In this document: positions 9,801 to 21,016 of the stretch, in pieces | Position numbering within the stretch: position 1 is the stretch's first letter | How the letters are laid out: every line of letters starts with the position of its first letter | NCBI RefSeq assembly: GCF_032362555.1 | Contig: NC_083515.1 | Location: 9,831,001 to 9,895,000, forward strand | Length of the DNA: 64,000 bases | Direction of reading: 5' to 3' | Source of the DNA: Amyelois transitella | Lineage: Eukaryota; Arthropoda; Insecta; Lepidoptera; Pyralidae | Notes under the pieces: generated by a model | What the model saw: only the letters and a program-made list of their open reading frames with translations | Databases searched by the model: none | What the model was told of the DNA's origin: nothing | Position numbers and translations under genes: made by a program

Positions 9801-12800
9801 AAGATCAGAATGAACTATATACCTGCTCAAAGACTGAAAATTAGGATAGGTAAGCAACTTGATCAAATCAGGGACGTCCTGGCGAAGGGTCAGTTCAAGA
9901 GTACCCTTAATACATATATACATATGGTCACGTCTATATCCCTTGCGGGGTAGACAGAGCCAACAGTCTTAAAATGACTGAATGGCCACGTTCAGCTATT
10001 TGGCTTAATGATAGAATTGAGATTCAAATAGTGACAGGTTGCTAGCCCATCGCCTAAAAAGAATCCCAAGTTTGTAAGCCTATCCGTTAGTCGCCTTTTA
10101 CGACATCCATTGGAAAGAGATGGAGTGGTCCTATTCTTTTTTGTATTGGTGCCGGGAACCACGCGGCACCCTTAACTGTCTAATAAATACCCTACTTCTC
10201 GTTCCTCGATATCTACTCGTACCAACTAAGGGATTTTCAAGGAAAGACTCTTATTCCTCCTGGCTTTTTAGACCCGGTTGCATCCTCGCCACTCTGGAGA
10301 GGAGCCCGGGATATGCCTTTTACCATGGATCCTGGATTGGGTGAGTCAGGTTTTTACACGAAGCGACTCCCTCCGCAACTTTAACAGGGCAACCTAACGT
10401 GCATTAAATCGATCATGGTTACACATCCAGTTGCCTGAATGTGCAGGGTTCCCTCACCGTCAGAGCATCAGTTAGTATTCAAACTAATGTACTTACATAC
10501 ATACATACATATGGTCACGTCTATATCCCTTGCGGGGTAGACAGAGCCAACAGTCTTGAAAAGACTGAATGGCCACGTTCAGCAATTTGGCTTAATGATA
10601 TAATTGAGATTCAAATAGTGACAGGTTGCTAGCCCATCGCCTAAAAAAGAATCCCAAGTTTGTAAGCCTTTCCCTTAGTCGCCTTTTACGACATCCATTA
10701 GAAAGAGATGGAGTGGTCCTATTCTTTTTTCTATTGGTGCCGGGAACCACACGGCACTGTATATGTATGTACTTTGAAATAGTCATTGGTACTTGAACAC
10801 CGAGGGTGTTAGCCTGAATTCTTAAGGCGATGCGAAGTGGAGGCGAGGTAAAATTATTGTATCCCAACAGGTATACACAGCGGGCAGTGCGCTGCCGGCG
10901 TGGTGGGGGTGAAGATGCCGCGGTACTGTCTCTTCGGTGACACTGTCAACACCGCAGCGCGAATGGAATCGAGTGGGGAGCCGAACATGATACATGTTAG
11001 TCACGACACATACCTCCTGCTGCGACAACATGGCGGCTATGAATTAAAAGAGAGAGGCTTCACCAGTATCAAAGTAAGTTTTACCACCTTTAACTTATTC
11101 TGGTAAAGGGTTGGAAGGTTACAGTCTTTTCAATAGGTTTATCTCGTAAGGGACAAATAGTGATTTATGTTTGTATGTAAGTTTTTGACGAAGCGTGTTG
11201 CTGATGAGTTTCTGTTGGCATTTCAGGAAGCATGTTGCTGTTAATACCTATTATCTCTTATTTGACGAAGCGTGCTGCTGATGCGTTCATGTTGGCATTT
11301 GAAGAAGCAAGTTGCTGTTAATACCAACTCCCTCCTTTTTGACGAATAGTGTTCCTAATGAGTTCCTCTTAGTATTTGACCAATCATGTTGCTGGTTATA
11401 CCTACTGTACAATCAACGGGTTAGGTTCCCCTGCAAATGTTGCGGAAATCAGACAGGAGTCATCACAACCTGACTCACCCAATCCAGGATCCATGGTCAT
11501 AGGCATATCCCGGACTTCTCGCCAGAGTGGTGAGGATGCAACCGGGACTAAAGCTAAAGGTAGCGAAAGCGGTGATTCCAGCTCGACAGTCACAAAGGGA
11601 AGATCTTCCGCCATATTAGGCGCCATGCCTGGGGTACCGTGCGACTGACGATGTTGAGTTGGGAGGTACAAATAAATGCACGCACTACAAATATATATGC
11701 ATTTTAAAGTTACGCGCGATATAAAGGCATTGGCGTAAACAGGCAGTCTTTTTCTATGGTGAAACTCCGTGCCGTGTGGTTCACGACACTTTAGAATAGG
11801 AACACTTCGTCTCTTTCCCGTGGGCGTTGTAAAAGGCGACTAAGGGATAATTTTAAATTTCTCAGTAGAGTTAACATCATTAAAACATTTATTTAAGCAC
11901 CTTTATTTTATACCTACTAGCTGTGCCCGCGACTTCGTCCGCGTGGAATAGTTATTTTGGGCATCATATTTATTTTTGCAAACATCCTCCTCGGCTTTAT
12001 CAATTAAAGCTGCTAATTGTTATGCGACTAGGCCACGACTTGGCCCACATCATTACCCGCGACGGAACGGAGACCGTATAGTGAGATGAGAGGCCTTTGC
12101 CCAGCAGTGGAATCTTACAGGCTGATACTTTACTTTACTTTAAAATAGTAATATCTTCTAAGATTTTCATTGAAATTAAGTGATATCAAAGACAGTTGTG
12201 TTTACAATTAAATACTCATAATCAACAACAATCTTAAAAGATAGACATAATCAGTTTAAAAGTAGGTAAGAGGTAAAAACAGACAAACATACAAAGGAAG
12301 TATTATAAGTAGAATGATACCTATCTATATGTAGGAAGTAGGATAGAGAGAGAGATGCGGGGTGAGGGGGGTCGGCGGTCAGGCGGCCACGCGTATTAGA
12401 AAGAACGCTGGTTCGCCGTATTAAATGTTTCGCTGCAAATTGCTTATAACGACTATATCTCAAAACCTATTCGTCTGATTTATATACCTACTGTAAATGG
12501 CAATTTTAGTCTACAGGAAAAGCCGAAAGTAATAAACATATTTATTTGGATAAGGATTCATACTGAATTAAAGAAAATTGGTTTCAAAAAATAATATTAA
12601 AAATGAACATAAAAGTGGTTATTGTAAGTAAACCTTAAGAGATAGATATATGTTCTCGCGGACTTTTTTGTGGCAAAAAATGAGTACTTCACATCTTTAG
12701 TACATTGTTTTACTATATCTTTGTTGGTTTGCGCAGCGTTCGCGTGGAAAGCTCGCAGATGGCCGACTTATTCAACTTTCACCTGCATTGTTGACGTTTC

Positions 12801-15272
12801 CCGTAGGAAATCCGGGATAAAATGTAGCCTATAGCCTTCCTCGATAAATAGACTATCTAACAGTGAAAGAATTATTCAAATCGGTTCAGTAGTTTCTGAG
12901 ATTAGCGCGTTTAAACAAACAAACAAACAAACAAAACAAACTCTACAGCTTTATAATATTAGTAAGTATAGATAAAATCTTCTTCCTAAAGTACTTCAGA
13001 TCTTAAATATACAAAAGAAAGTTTAATTTCAAATTATCAAAAAAATACCGTTTTCTTTAGCTTAGTTAACTAATTAATTAATTACGCAAAGTTGAAGTAT
13101 ACATTCTTTAATCCGAGTTGAAAAAATGGCTTAACATTTAAATCCTTTTCGACAGTGACAAACTATCTTATTTATAACTTTTTTTTTAATTTGAAAAGAA
13201 GTTTTTTTCTTTATTATAAGAAGTGTTGGTTTTTCTTTGTAGTCGAGGTTAAAATTAAACCACTGACGATACCCGTGTGGTTGCTAGCACTTTAGAAAAG
13301 GACCACTCCATCTCTGGCCCATGGATGTCGTAAAAGGCAACTAAGGGAACAACTAAAAAAACTTGATATTCTAGTTTTAGGCGATGGGCTCGTCACTATT
13401 TGAATCTCAACGTTTCAGTCTTTGTGAGAATTATTTACTAATTTATGTAGGTACACAGAAAAAATTGAGAATGATAAACCCGAGAAAGAAAGTTACATAA
13501 TTGTTCTGCTTATTACAATAGAAATCCATTCCAGCAGACCCGAGATAAGATATATCCGAGATGAGCTGTGGATAAAAGCTACATACATATAATCACGTCT
13601 ATATCCTTTTGGGGGGTAGACAGAGCCAACAGTCTCAAAAAGACCAATAGGCCACGTTCAGCTGTTTGGCGTTATAATAGAATTGAGATTAAACGATTCA
13701 GTTCACCGAAAATAAATTAAAATTGATTTTTCCAATAAATGTGACGCACCTCTTTTTTTATGTAAATAAAAGACTATTGATTGACTATATTTAAACCGAA
13801 TATAACTGAAAATATAAAAATGAGTTCTGCGTAAAACGACGACAAAATTTGAATACCAATATTATTCTTGTTTACGTAAATAGGTACAAGTACCTATTAT
13901 TTGCGTAAATTATGGGGAAAAAATGACGAGTGAACAAATTGAACGAGATTCTATCTATAGTTTCCCATGAGTACGCTTGTTTACGAATTTTTTTACTTTT
14001 TTTAACTTACGATCTAATATGAATTATGAAGTTCGAAAGCCTATTAATGGAATGGCTAATAAATGGATTGTTCTCGTAGGCGATAGACTAGCAACTTGTG
14101 ACTATTTGAATCCCAATTACATCATTAAGCCATACAACTGAACGTGGCCCATCAGTCTTTTTTAGACTGTAGGCTCTTTTTATCGTATGGGATAATAGAC
14201 GTGATAAGGTAGATATATGTATGTATGTACATTTATTATATATGCGGTTTTATATCGAAACTAAAAATTACATACATATGGTCACGTCTATAACCCTTGC
14301 GAGGTAGACAGAGCCAACAGTCTTGAAAAGAAAGAATGGCCACGTTCAGCTATTTGTCTTAATGATAGAATTGAGATTCAAATAGTAACAGGTTGCTAGC
14401 CCATCGCCTAAAAAAGAATCGTAAGTTTGTAAACCTATCCCTTAGTCCCCTTTTACGACATCCATGGGAAAGAGATGGAGTGGTTCTATTATTTTTGTAT
14501 TAACCGTGTGGTTCCCGGCACCAATACAAAAAAACTAAAAATTACTTAACTAATTATTGACATTTCCAACAGGGCAAAGGAGAAATGAGAACATGGTGGT
14601 TGACTGGCGAGAAGCACGAGCGAAGAACCAAGCCCACATGTCGGATACGTGAGTAATTAGTTCTTTGACGGTTTATTCACACTTGTTACTACACTATACT
14701 TTACTAAACTACACTATACTACACTACATTACACTACACTATACTATACTACACTACACTATACTACACTATACTACACTACACTAGACTACACTTTACT
14801 AAACTACACTTTACTACACTACACTTTACTGCACTACTCTATGCTACACTACTCTATACTACACTACACTATATACTACATGCGTGTATTTATACAGTCA
14901 ACGGCAAAAAATCTCGATATATGTTGTCTGTTTTCAAAATCGTTTGCTATGATTTCAGAAACATTAACATCGATCGTTTTACAGAACCGACTCAAATTCC
15001 AGGCTTCCAAGAAGACAGCCCCGAAGAGCCTTGGTGGAGCCCCCAGCGGTCAATCGTCGACATCCGCGACAGGGCCAGGTTGTCCTGCGGAGCCTTGGGC
15101 CCGGGTTCTGCCTTGTCATCCCCTGGGCCCCCCGCTTGCGCGTGTTTCGTCCCACCGAGGGACCACCACTCGGCCCCAGTCGTATCATTCTGTGAAGACT
15201 GACGCTAACCTGAAGACAGAGTATTCTTCTGGGTCAGCGGGGCAGAAGACAAGAAAGAGAGCGAGAGATTGA
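6874..15272 (+). CDS. Receptor-type guanylyl cyclase, 3' exons (partial gene)
   Basis: Five exons: 6874-6942 ([15 protein letters not shown]), 9690-9849 ([18 protein letters not shown]), 10871-11073 ([31 protein letters not shown]), 14573-14648 ([14 protein letters not shown]), and a last exon starting at 14959 or 14985. All junctions have GT donors and AG acceptors and keep frame. These are the second half of a class III nucleotidyl cyclase domain, which makes cGMP; the NTAARMES segment carries the conserved Asn and Arg that hold the transition state. The metal-binding Asps, kinase-like and receptor parts must lie left of the window. The WWLTGE ending fits receptor cyclases of the Gyc32E/NPR group. 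The last exon is ambiguous: acceptor 14958 gives a frame to 15272, acceptor 14984 gives one to 15202. Introns are full of SINE and LINE copies. Confidence 0.85.
6943..7989 (+). other. Guanylyl cyclase intron, non-coding
   Basis: AT-rich with poly-T near 7681. It holds one short SINE-C remnant (7271-7335). Nothing else recognised before the SINE-A copy at 8001. Confidence 0.5.
7271..7335 (-). repeat. SINE-C 3' fragment
   Basis: Matches the conserved 3' block of SINE-C (CCCGGTTGCATCC, CACTCTGGAG), in reverse orientation. Diverged and short. Confidence 0.5.
8001..8288 (-). mobile_element. SINE-A copy with target duplication and repeated head
   Basis: Full-length minus-oriented copy: TATG-repeat tail at the left, GCCGTGTGG-type head at the right. 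The head is partly duplicated (8268-8288). Flanks form an 11 bp duplication with one mismatch: 7990-8000 (CTAACAAAACT) and 8289-8299 (CTAACAGAACT). Confidence 0.85.
8834..9115 (-). mobile_element. Old non-autonomous Helitron-like fragment
   Basis: Contains CCCGCAGCTTCGTCTGCGTG, a variant of the Helitron 3' block seen intact at 43641, and ends near 9115 with the ACTTTCGCAC sequence common at the other terminus. The terminal CTAG is not preserved. Confidence 0.4.
9183..9443 (+). mobile_element. SINE-A copy
   Basis: Head CCGTGTGGTTCCTGGCACC through the TATGTATG tail, nearly full length, in the cyclase intron. The target duplication is unclear. Confidence 0.8.
9514..9667 (-). mobile_element. LINE-T 3' fragment
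   Basis: Read on the minus strand it gives the C-terminal coding end and tail of LINE-T (VMNVDEA-like, DRGKWKEV-like, then GTGATTTTAT). It stops 22 bp before guanylyl cyclase exon 9690-9849. Confidence 0.65.
9858..9910 (+). mobile_element. LINE-T internal fragment
   Basis: CTTGATCAAATCAGGGACGT onward matches the LDQI(K/R)DVLAKGQ segment of LINE-T. It starts only eight bases after the end of the cyclase exon and is then cut by the SINE-A insertion at 9911. Confidence 0.6.
9911..10167 (-). mobile_element. SINE-A copy with 8 bp target duplication
   Basis: Complete minus-oriented copy inserted in a LINE-T remnant. Flanks ACCCTTAA at 9903-9910 and 10168-10175 are identical. Confidence 0.85.
10235..10830 (-). 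mobile_element. SINE-C copy, split by SINE-A
   Basis: The 3' block (CACTCTGGAGAG, CTGGATTGGGTGAGTCAGG) lies at 10235-10480 and the inner part resumes at about 10768 (ATAGTCATTGGTAC). The gap is the SINE-A copy 10490-10757, so SINE-C came first. Confidence 0.65.
10490..10757 (-). mobile_element. SINE-A copy nested in SINE-C
   Basis: Nearly full length, with tail ACATACATAC at the left and head ...CCACACGGCAC at the right. It lies ~110 bp upstream of the cyclase exon at 10871. Confidence 0.8.
11414..11570 (+). mobile_element. SINE-C 3' portion
   Basis: Contains CTGACTCACCCAATCCAGGA and GTGAGGATGCAACCGGGACT, the conserved 3' half of the family. The head is missing. Confidence 0.6.
11770..11855 (+). 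repeat. SINE-A head fragment
   Basis: Starts GTGCCGTGTGGTTCACGAC and keeps the GTAAAAGGCGACTAAGGGAT block. The rest is lost. Confidence 0.65.
11927..11990 (-). mobile_element. Helitron 3' end fragment
   Basis: CTAGCTGTGCCCGCGACTTC is the inverted 3' terminus of the Helitron family, ending in CTAG and followed by an imperfect GC-rich hairpin. Only the end survives. Confidence 0.55.
12010..12145 (+). mobile_element. LINE 3' end with TACTT tail
   Basis: GAGAGGCCTTTGCCCAGCAG is a block I recognise from the 3' end of a common lepidopteran LINE (RGLCPAVE at the end of ORF2). It is followed by CAGGCTGAT and a TACTT tail. Confidence 0.5.
12727..12972 (-). mobile_element. Non-autonomous Helitron, diverged
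   Basis: Holds the family landmarks CCGGGATAAAATGTAGCCTA, GTTTCTGAGATTAGCGCG and the ATAATATTAGTA...TATAGA terminus. The CTAG end has decayed. Confidence 0.55.
13272..13425 (+). repeat. SINE-A copy, 3' truncated
   Basis: Head CCGTGTGGTTGCTAGCAC to the CACTATTTGAATCTCAA block, with internal loss. No tail. Confidence 0.6.
13581..13695 (-). repeat. SINE-A tail half
   Basis: ACATACATATAATCACGTCT to ATAGAATTGAGATTAAA. The head half is missing, as expected of 5' truncation. Confidence 0.6.
14073..14228 (+). repeat. SINE-A tail half
   Basis: GGCGATAGACTAGCAACTTG through the ATGTATGTATG tail. 5' truncated and diverged. Confidence 0.6.
14272..14531 (-). mobile_element. SINE-A copy with inverted head and 14 bp target duplication
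   Basis: Minus-oriented copy, but the head lies in plus orientation (14511-14531 reads CCGTGTGGTTCCCGGCACC). The duplication AAACTAAAAATTAC occurs at 14258-14271 and 14532-14545 and encloses the flipped head. It ends 41 bp before the cyclase exon at 14573. Confidence 0.8.
14683..14882. repeat. Degenerate ACTAC/TACAC tandem repeat
   Basis: About 200 bp of pentamer-like units (TACAC, TATAC, TTTAC) inside the last cyclase intron, ending 76 bp before the first acceptor of the last exon. Confidence 0.85.
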
Positions 15273-15448
15273 ATAAGTATAGAATCAAGCCGAAATATGA
15301 CTTAAAGTATTATTTGGAGGACGGTGCGAAGTCCTACAAGATGATTTACGAATGCTGGGCTGATGATGTTAAGGATGATGCGGCCGCAAGGGCGAGGAAT
15401 TTGGCGGCGTTGCGGAGGCTCTATTCTGTAGGTCAAGGCTCTTTTTGA
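15209..15448 (+). other. Protein-like open frame just after the guanylyl cyclase stop
   Basis: An 80-codon open frame overlaps and follows the cyclase stop at 15270-15272. It contains [40 protein letters not shown] and LAALRRLYSVGQGSF, with GC-rich codon positions like the exon before it. It shares frame with the 14985-15202 reading but two stops (15200, 15206) separate them. A one-base slip in the AGAAAGAGAGCGAGAG run (15250-15266) would join the 14959 reading to it. It may be the true C terminus. Confidence 0.4.
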
Positions 15449-15823
15449 AGGCTTTTGTTTTATTTTAAATCTATTCTCGATTTTATTACTTAGGTTTATT
15501 CTATTGATCATAATTTTTCGATGTCAAATATTTTTTATGTATTTTTTCCGCGCTTAGCTTTAGTATGCGTTTGGCGTAAGCTCTATTTTACTTGGTCCTT
15601 CGAAAGACTTTTCAGTATTTGTTTTTGCTAGAGGTTCATCGTGTTCTTTAAATTATCAGGATTCAATGTCTATCCTCTCACCTGTTTTCAATTATATCTT
15701 AAGCCATATTTTTTCTGGTAGTTCGCATAACTACTTTATTTTATTCTCTTGCATTTTAATTTTTCTATTTCCTTTAATTGCAAAAATTAAATGGTTTTTA
15801 TACTACTATTTCTAACTAAAATC

Positions 15824-15829
15824 AATAAA
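15824..15829 (+). terminator. Candidate polyadenylation signal of guanylyl cyclase
   Basis: AATAAA about 550 bp after the stop. It is the first canonical hexamer I see downstream. The region is AT rich, so chance is possible. Confidence 0.3.
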
Positions 15830-17236
15830 ACTGCAGAGTTATGATACTACTTATATTATAATACATTTTATTTTATATTAAAATTCATATTATCTATAAA
15901 ACTGAGAATAATTTTTAAGGGTCAGTATTAAATTTATTGTTTAAATATAGATATATTTAGATTCGTATCACTTTGCCATTTAGGTGTGGACTGATTTTGA
16001 AAATTATTTTTAGTACATAATTAGATAATAGATATTAAATCGTGGTCATGTAGTATTACAGTAAATTAAGTTTGTGTATATTTAGATGTTAGATACTTAC
16101 TTATTTCACTTTGAAGTTGGTGGAAGTTTTTAATATCTCATGATAAAGTAGTAGATTTGCACTGTAGGTACCTATATCCATACTAAAAATTCTTTCCTAT
16201 CTTTTAGGATAGACCAAATTACAGATTCAAATAATAGTTACAGAGTTAATGAATTTAACTAAATTATGTATTTAAAATTGTAGATTAATGATATTATTAC
16301 TGGGTAAGTACCTATATTTTTTAAATTAATTTAGCTGCATTCAACCCTGTTGATATTTACTTAGGTAAAATATAAAGTCGAAAGTTTAACTCAAACAAAA
16401 CAAAATAGGTACCTAAGTACTTACTATTTTTATAGCAACACAAGTACTTAATACCTAATATTATTCTGCAGTCGTCCTTTTTCGCACTCTATAAACGTCC
16501 ATAAATAATATGAATAAGGTGCTGTGGTGCCCATTGAAATCCGTTCACAAAAGATATGATGTAGTTACGAGGTTAACGTTGGATCAACCTCAAAAAAGTA
16601 ATATCTATAAGTATTTTTATTTATACTGACTTTAGGACCTAAATATATTTTTGGAGAATCGAGATGCCCACTAGAAACTTGCACCAAAAAGTTTGGAAAA
16701 GACGTCTTTACGTATTGGAATAAAAGAGTTGGTACTTTGTGAAAAAGAAATCGCTTCGAATAAAACCCGGCTTAACCGGACCCGGGCTCTTTCCCCACTG
16801 ACACTTAAAAGAAGACACGTACGGCCAATCAGCAAAATCTTTTCTTACTGCAGTCACTTTTCGCCATAAATCCGCCATAATTTTACAAGGAGGCTTTTAT
16901 TTCTACATCATCTTAACGGGCGTTAACGACATCTCGGTAATAAAGTTGTTTTACGGTAGCTAGCTACGCACGAAGGTACCTACTTGTTTCATATTTTGAC
17001 CGTAAAATTTTGTTTGTTCAAAATTATGTACCCACTTAATTAGTTACATAGTAACCTCGATAGTATAATCTTGTTTTAGGTGCCAATTGCCAATGTTAAT
17101 TTTTCTCTTAATAAGTTCCATTTTCCAAAAAAAAAAAATATTTTATCGACATTTGTGTTAGTATTGGTTTAGAAAGTCGTGTTTTTCAATTAAGAATCAT
17201 CTTCGCTTTGTACCTACTTGGGATATTTATAGCATA
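15830..17236. other. Intergenic, no gene seen
   Basis: AT-rich sequence with scattered GGTACCTA motifs and no long frame, tRNA or recognisable repeat. Confidence 0.5.
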
Positions 17237-17454
17237 CTAGAGGCCACCCGCGAATTCGTCCGCGTGGAATCAATACTGCGGGAACTCCGGGATAAAAAGT
17301 AGCCTATATGATATTCTGGGTCTTGAGCTACATACTACATACTAAATTTCATCGTAATCGGTTCAGTAGTTTTTGCGTGAAAGAGTAACAAACATCCATA
17401 CTGACATCCTGATAGGTATACTCACAAACTTTCGCATTTATAATATTAGCAGGA
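17237..17454 (-). mobile_element. Non-autonomous Helitron, both ends present
   Basis: CTAG at 17237-17240 with the CCCGCGAATTCGTCCGCG hairpin region, and the TC terminus at 17453-17454 (reads GGA followed by T on the plus strand). The host bases are A on the left and T on the right, the usual Helitron target. Confidence 0.65.
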
Positions 17455-19267
17455 TTCTTTCCATTCTACACTTAGGCACAAGCAATCGTACCTACGTCAG
17501 CGACCTTTTTGGGAAGGTTTACCGAGCCAATTATATAGTGCAAACATTTTATCCCGCGGAAGGTAAAATGGCTTTCATAATAATTATTTAATAAATCATT
17601 TACATTTTGCTTTCAAGAAATATTTAAAAAAAAATCACAAGAATCGTTTCATTCAAACAAAAGCGTTTCGTGTGATTCGTGATTGGCGATTTTCACGAAT
17701 ATTTTCTTTTTTAATTTAATGTCCTTTTATAATATTATATACGTTTGTAGCTGTATATAAATAGAAACCTAGTCGATAAAAATGTCTACATAACAGTATT
17801 TTTATACATGTGGCGTAGCGGCTTAAAATGAATCTTGGTAGCATATAATTAAACAGGTTTTTTACCAAACTTTAATATATAAGACTGATGTGCTAGTCAA
17901 AAAATTTATTGATTAAAGTGTGGTGCGAAAATTTGGTAAAGTTTTAAGACGATATATCAAGTACTTATAGTAAGGGGTGAATATTCAATTCAAACGCATT
18001 TATAGGTACTTATATAAATTTAACTTAAGAGTGCGTTCCATTTTTAGTGTAGGTATTCCTCAATTATATATGTACCTAACCACCAAAAAAAAATATTCAA
18101 TAGATATAAAAGGCTAATACAAAATATAGATAATGAGTATTGTAAGGATTCTGATCAAAGAACAGATACTTATTAATATTGGTGTAACAATTGTGCTGTT
18201 AGTCGTAGATAAGATTAAAAATATTGTATATCATAGTTACAGAATGTCAGGAAACAAAAATGTTTTCATAATTTAAAAAAAAAATCTTATTTATAAAAAT
18301 AGAAAAATAGAATTTCTTAGGTATAAAATTCAAAGGATAACATGTCTATAATAATGTTTTTAATTAAAGTTTAAATATATTGATTTGTACTATGCTAAAG
18401 TCTTGTTTAAATTGTCAATTAAAATAACCAATTACACTGAGATAAATACACTAAATATAACCTATGCATTACTCAAGTAAAAATATATATATTTATATGT
18501 CCATTTTTAAAATAATATAAATCAAGATCTTGTTATTATAAAGAAACTATTTATACAAAATCATTAAAGTATATAGCTATCTGGCTGCTGCTTTAGTATC
18601 AGATAATTAATAAATATTTAAATAAAATAAAAGAAAAAATTTCAACGAAATTGTAAGCTTCATAAAAACTTTAAAATAAAAAGTTTTATACTATAGATTA
18701 TTATCAGATTTATATATGTATTATACAATTTGAAAATTATGGTACTTGCATAAGTGCTTACTTAAGAATATATTTTGATCTATAAATTAATTGTACCAAT
18801 TAGACTAAGCTAAGATGACAATAGTTATAAGAAATCTATTTATAATTGCTGTTGGTTGTTACAAGTTAAATTTTATATGTAAAATGTATGCATTTTTTGT
18901 GCAAGGATCTTGAATGAAAATAAAAGAGACTCATGGAAAATATTTTATTTATTTAAATTTATCTATCAATGAATATCCTTACAACAATGAGATATCTACA
19001 TTATATACAGGTATTTACAGTGTCAAAAAAATCTTCGATTTTTTTATTGATCGCAGGTTTCTGTATACATTTTCGACTTGAATCTAGTTCTATAAATTAC
19101 AAGAATTTACAAACATGCCACTACTGAGATGAACAATTCAAATTTTCTAATTGGAGATCAGTCAGGCCTTTTTGAAACTAGGGGAGGAAAAATATAGTAT
19201 TGTAACCAGAAGCTATACTCATTTATGCAATAAACAGAAACAAATGTTACTTCATCTTTCAACTGGT
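17455..19267. other. Intergenic, no gene seen
   Basis: Very AT rich. No credible frame or repeat family recognised. The right part may be 3' UTR of the minus-strand gene ending at 19505. Confidence 0.5.
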
Positions 19268-19273
19268 TTTATT
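19268..19273 (-). terminator. Candidate polyadenylation signal of the OXLD1-like gene
   Basis: AATAAA on the minus strand ~230 bp after the stop codon. Confidence 0.35.
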
Positions 19274-19504
19274 AATTAACCTAAATTAGCATAACTTTTT
19301 AAGTCTCTGCCCTCCTGAAAGAGGAATGATTTTATGTAGGTGTGTATGAAATTTTAAGTACAAATTCTTTTTTCTTTCCATCTAAAATTACTGAAAAGGA
19401 TTAATTAGAAAGAGAATTTATTAAATTATTTTAATTAGTATTACTTTGTTACAGTATAGCTCTCAATCATAAAAGGTTACAATACTTTATTTCGAAGATC
19501 TGAA

Positions 19505-20187
19505 CTATTTATTTAAACCTCTCAGCCTGAGCTCCATTTCCAAATATGCTTTCATGGATGGATCTTCGACCATTTTCAAGATCTTTTCGGCAATTTCTGG
19601 TCCAGCGTTATCCATCTTCTTTGTGAGGGCTTCCGCCCAGACTATGAAGACGCAGTTAGCACAGCCTGACTGGCAACATGCTGTTGGTGGTTCATCTATG
19701 GAGGCCTATAAAAAATACTTTTTGAAACATTCACAAGTTTAATTGTCCAATATATCTAAAATTTATTATAAAAATAATCTAAATAAATCCATCCTTAAGT
19801 TCTAGTAACTACTTTGTTGTCACTTCATAGGTAAATATGCTGAACTGATCTTTATTTTCTATACATATAGTGGTGTACGGAGAAAGACTTTACACATGCA
19901 TAACCGGGGGCCTAATATTGATTACTAACTCAACAATTTATTACTTTCCTAACAACAACAATGGATTAACTCAACAAATTTCACTCCCTTATAGTATCTA
20001 TTTGCGATAGTGTGCCTAGAAGGCTGGCTTACTAAGGAACTTTAATGTAATTAGGTATAAATACCTCTCTAGCGATTTTTTCTAACTCCCTCTCTTTCTC
20101 GTCATCTGTCGCTGGTGGCTGACTGGCATTTGAACACAATCTAATTGGCGATTTCTGCTTGTGCAACAACAGCAATAACTTTGATCG
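19505..20187 (-). CDS. OXLD1: OXLD1-like protein (oxidoreductase-like domain), 5' exon not found
   Basis: Two minus-strand exons: 20065-20187 (41 codons, RSKLLLLLHKQKSPIRLCSN..., ending ELEKIARE) and 19505-19705, which begins ASIDEPPTACCQSGCANCVF and ends LRLRGLNK then TAG. The junction is phase 0 with a GT donor at 20063-20064 and a TATAG acceptor. The PPTACCQSGCANCVFIVWAE block is the Cys signature of the oxidoreductase-like domain (pattern CCxxGCxxCV), known from small mitochondrial proteins of the OXLD1 family whose reaction is not established. The basic, leucine-rich start is consistent with a mitochondrial targeting sequence. The first exon with the ATG is not resolved; it should lie between 20190 and about 20620. 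Confidence 0.7.
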
Positions 20188-20189
20188 CT

Positions 20190-21016
20190 GTAATGAAAAA
20201 TATTATTTTAGAAACCTAGGTTAGTATTTCGCATCTGAAGGCTGTTTGATTATAAAACTTATAGTTACTAGCATGAAGAACGCCTAAAAATATTAAGGCT
20301 AGGTAGTTTAACACATTTTTTGATTTGCGTTTTACATAATTTTATTTCTAATGTATTTTTCGTTGCATATTTTTTTTTTCATTGCTTTGCTTTTAATTAG
20401 AATGAATTCATAGATATTTGGTCATTGTCATTGACAATTTTGACAGAAGCCGATACGGGACAGGCCAGCCAGGACAGGACAAGCTTTGACAGTCAATGTG
20501 TCACTAAAATCATTACCAACCAACGTAAAACGTGAATTCTTAGAGCGAAATTAAAAACGTCAAGATTATTTTTTTTGTATTTCCAGACATTATTAGGATC
20601 CCTCTGTTATAGTAATAGATGGTTTGTTATTGTCGATTAATTCATAGGCATTTATTTACAAAACTTCTCCAAAGTAATCCCTTTATATTTATAAACCTGC
20701 ATATTTTGGTTGAAGCAGGATTTTTGGGAAATCGTTTCTTAGGTTACCAAGCCAACATTATAAATTGTAACGTGCTTGGCAAATTTCGGTTGTGCGTTAA
20801 TAGTTCAGTATTTTAATAAAATAGTGTACCTTCCCCTACGGCTCCGCCCGGGTGAAATGTGCCCATGATCAAAATGTCTGATCTTCATGCATTTATGGAG
20901 TAATGAAGAATCATTACACTACGTTTGCAACATTTCATGTTCAGTTCAGGGGTTATGATGTAAAAGATGGGCAAAAAAACTTTCACATTTATTATATACC
21001 TACATTTGCAAATATT
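20190..21016. other. Probable 5' region of the OXLD1-like gene and spacer
   Basis: The 20430-20540 stretch is less AT rich (GACAGGCCAGCCAGGACAGG) and could be the promoter or first exon. At 20832-20855 there is a degenerate Helitron-like CGGCTCCGCCCGGGTGAAAT. Nothing else seen. Confidence 0.3.
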
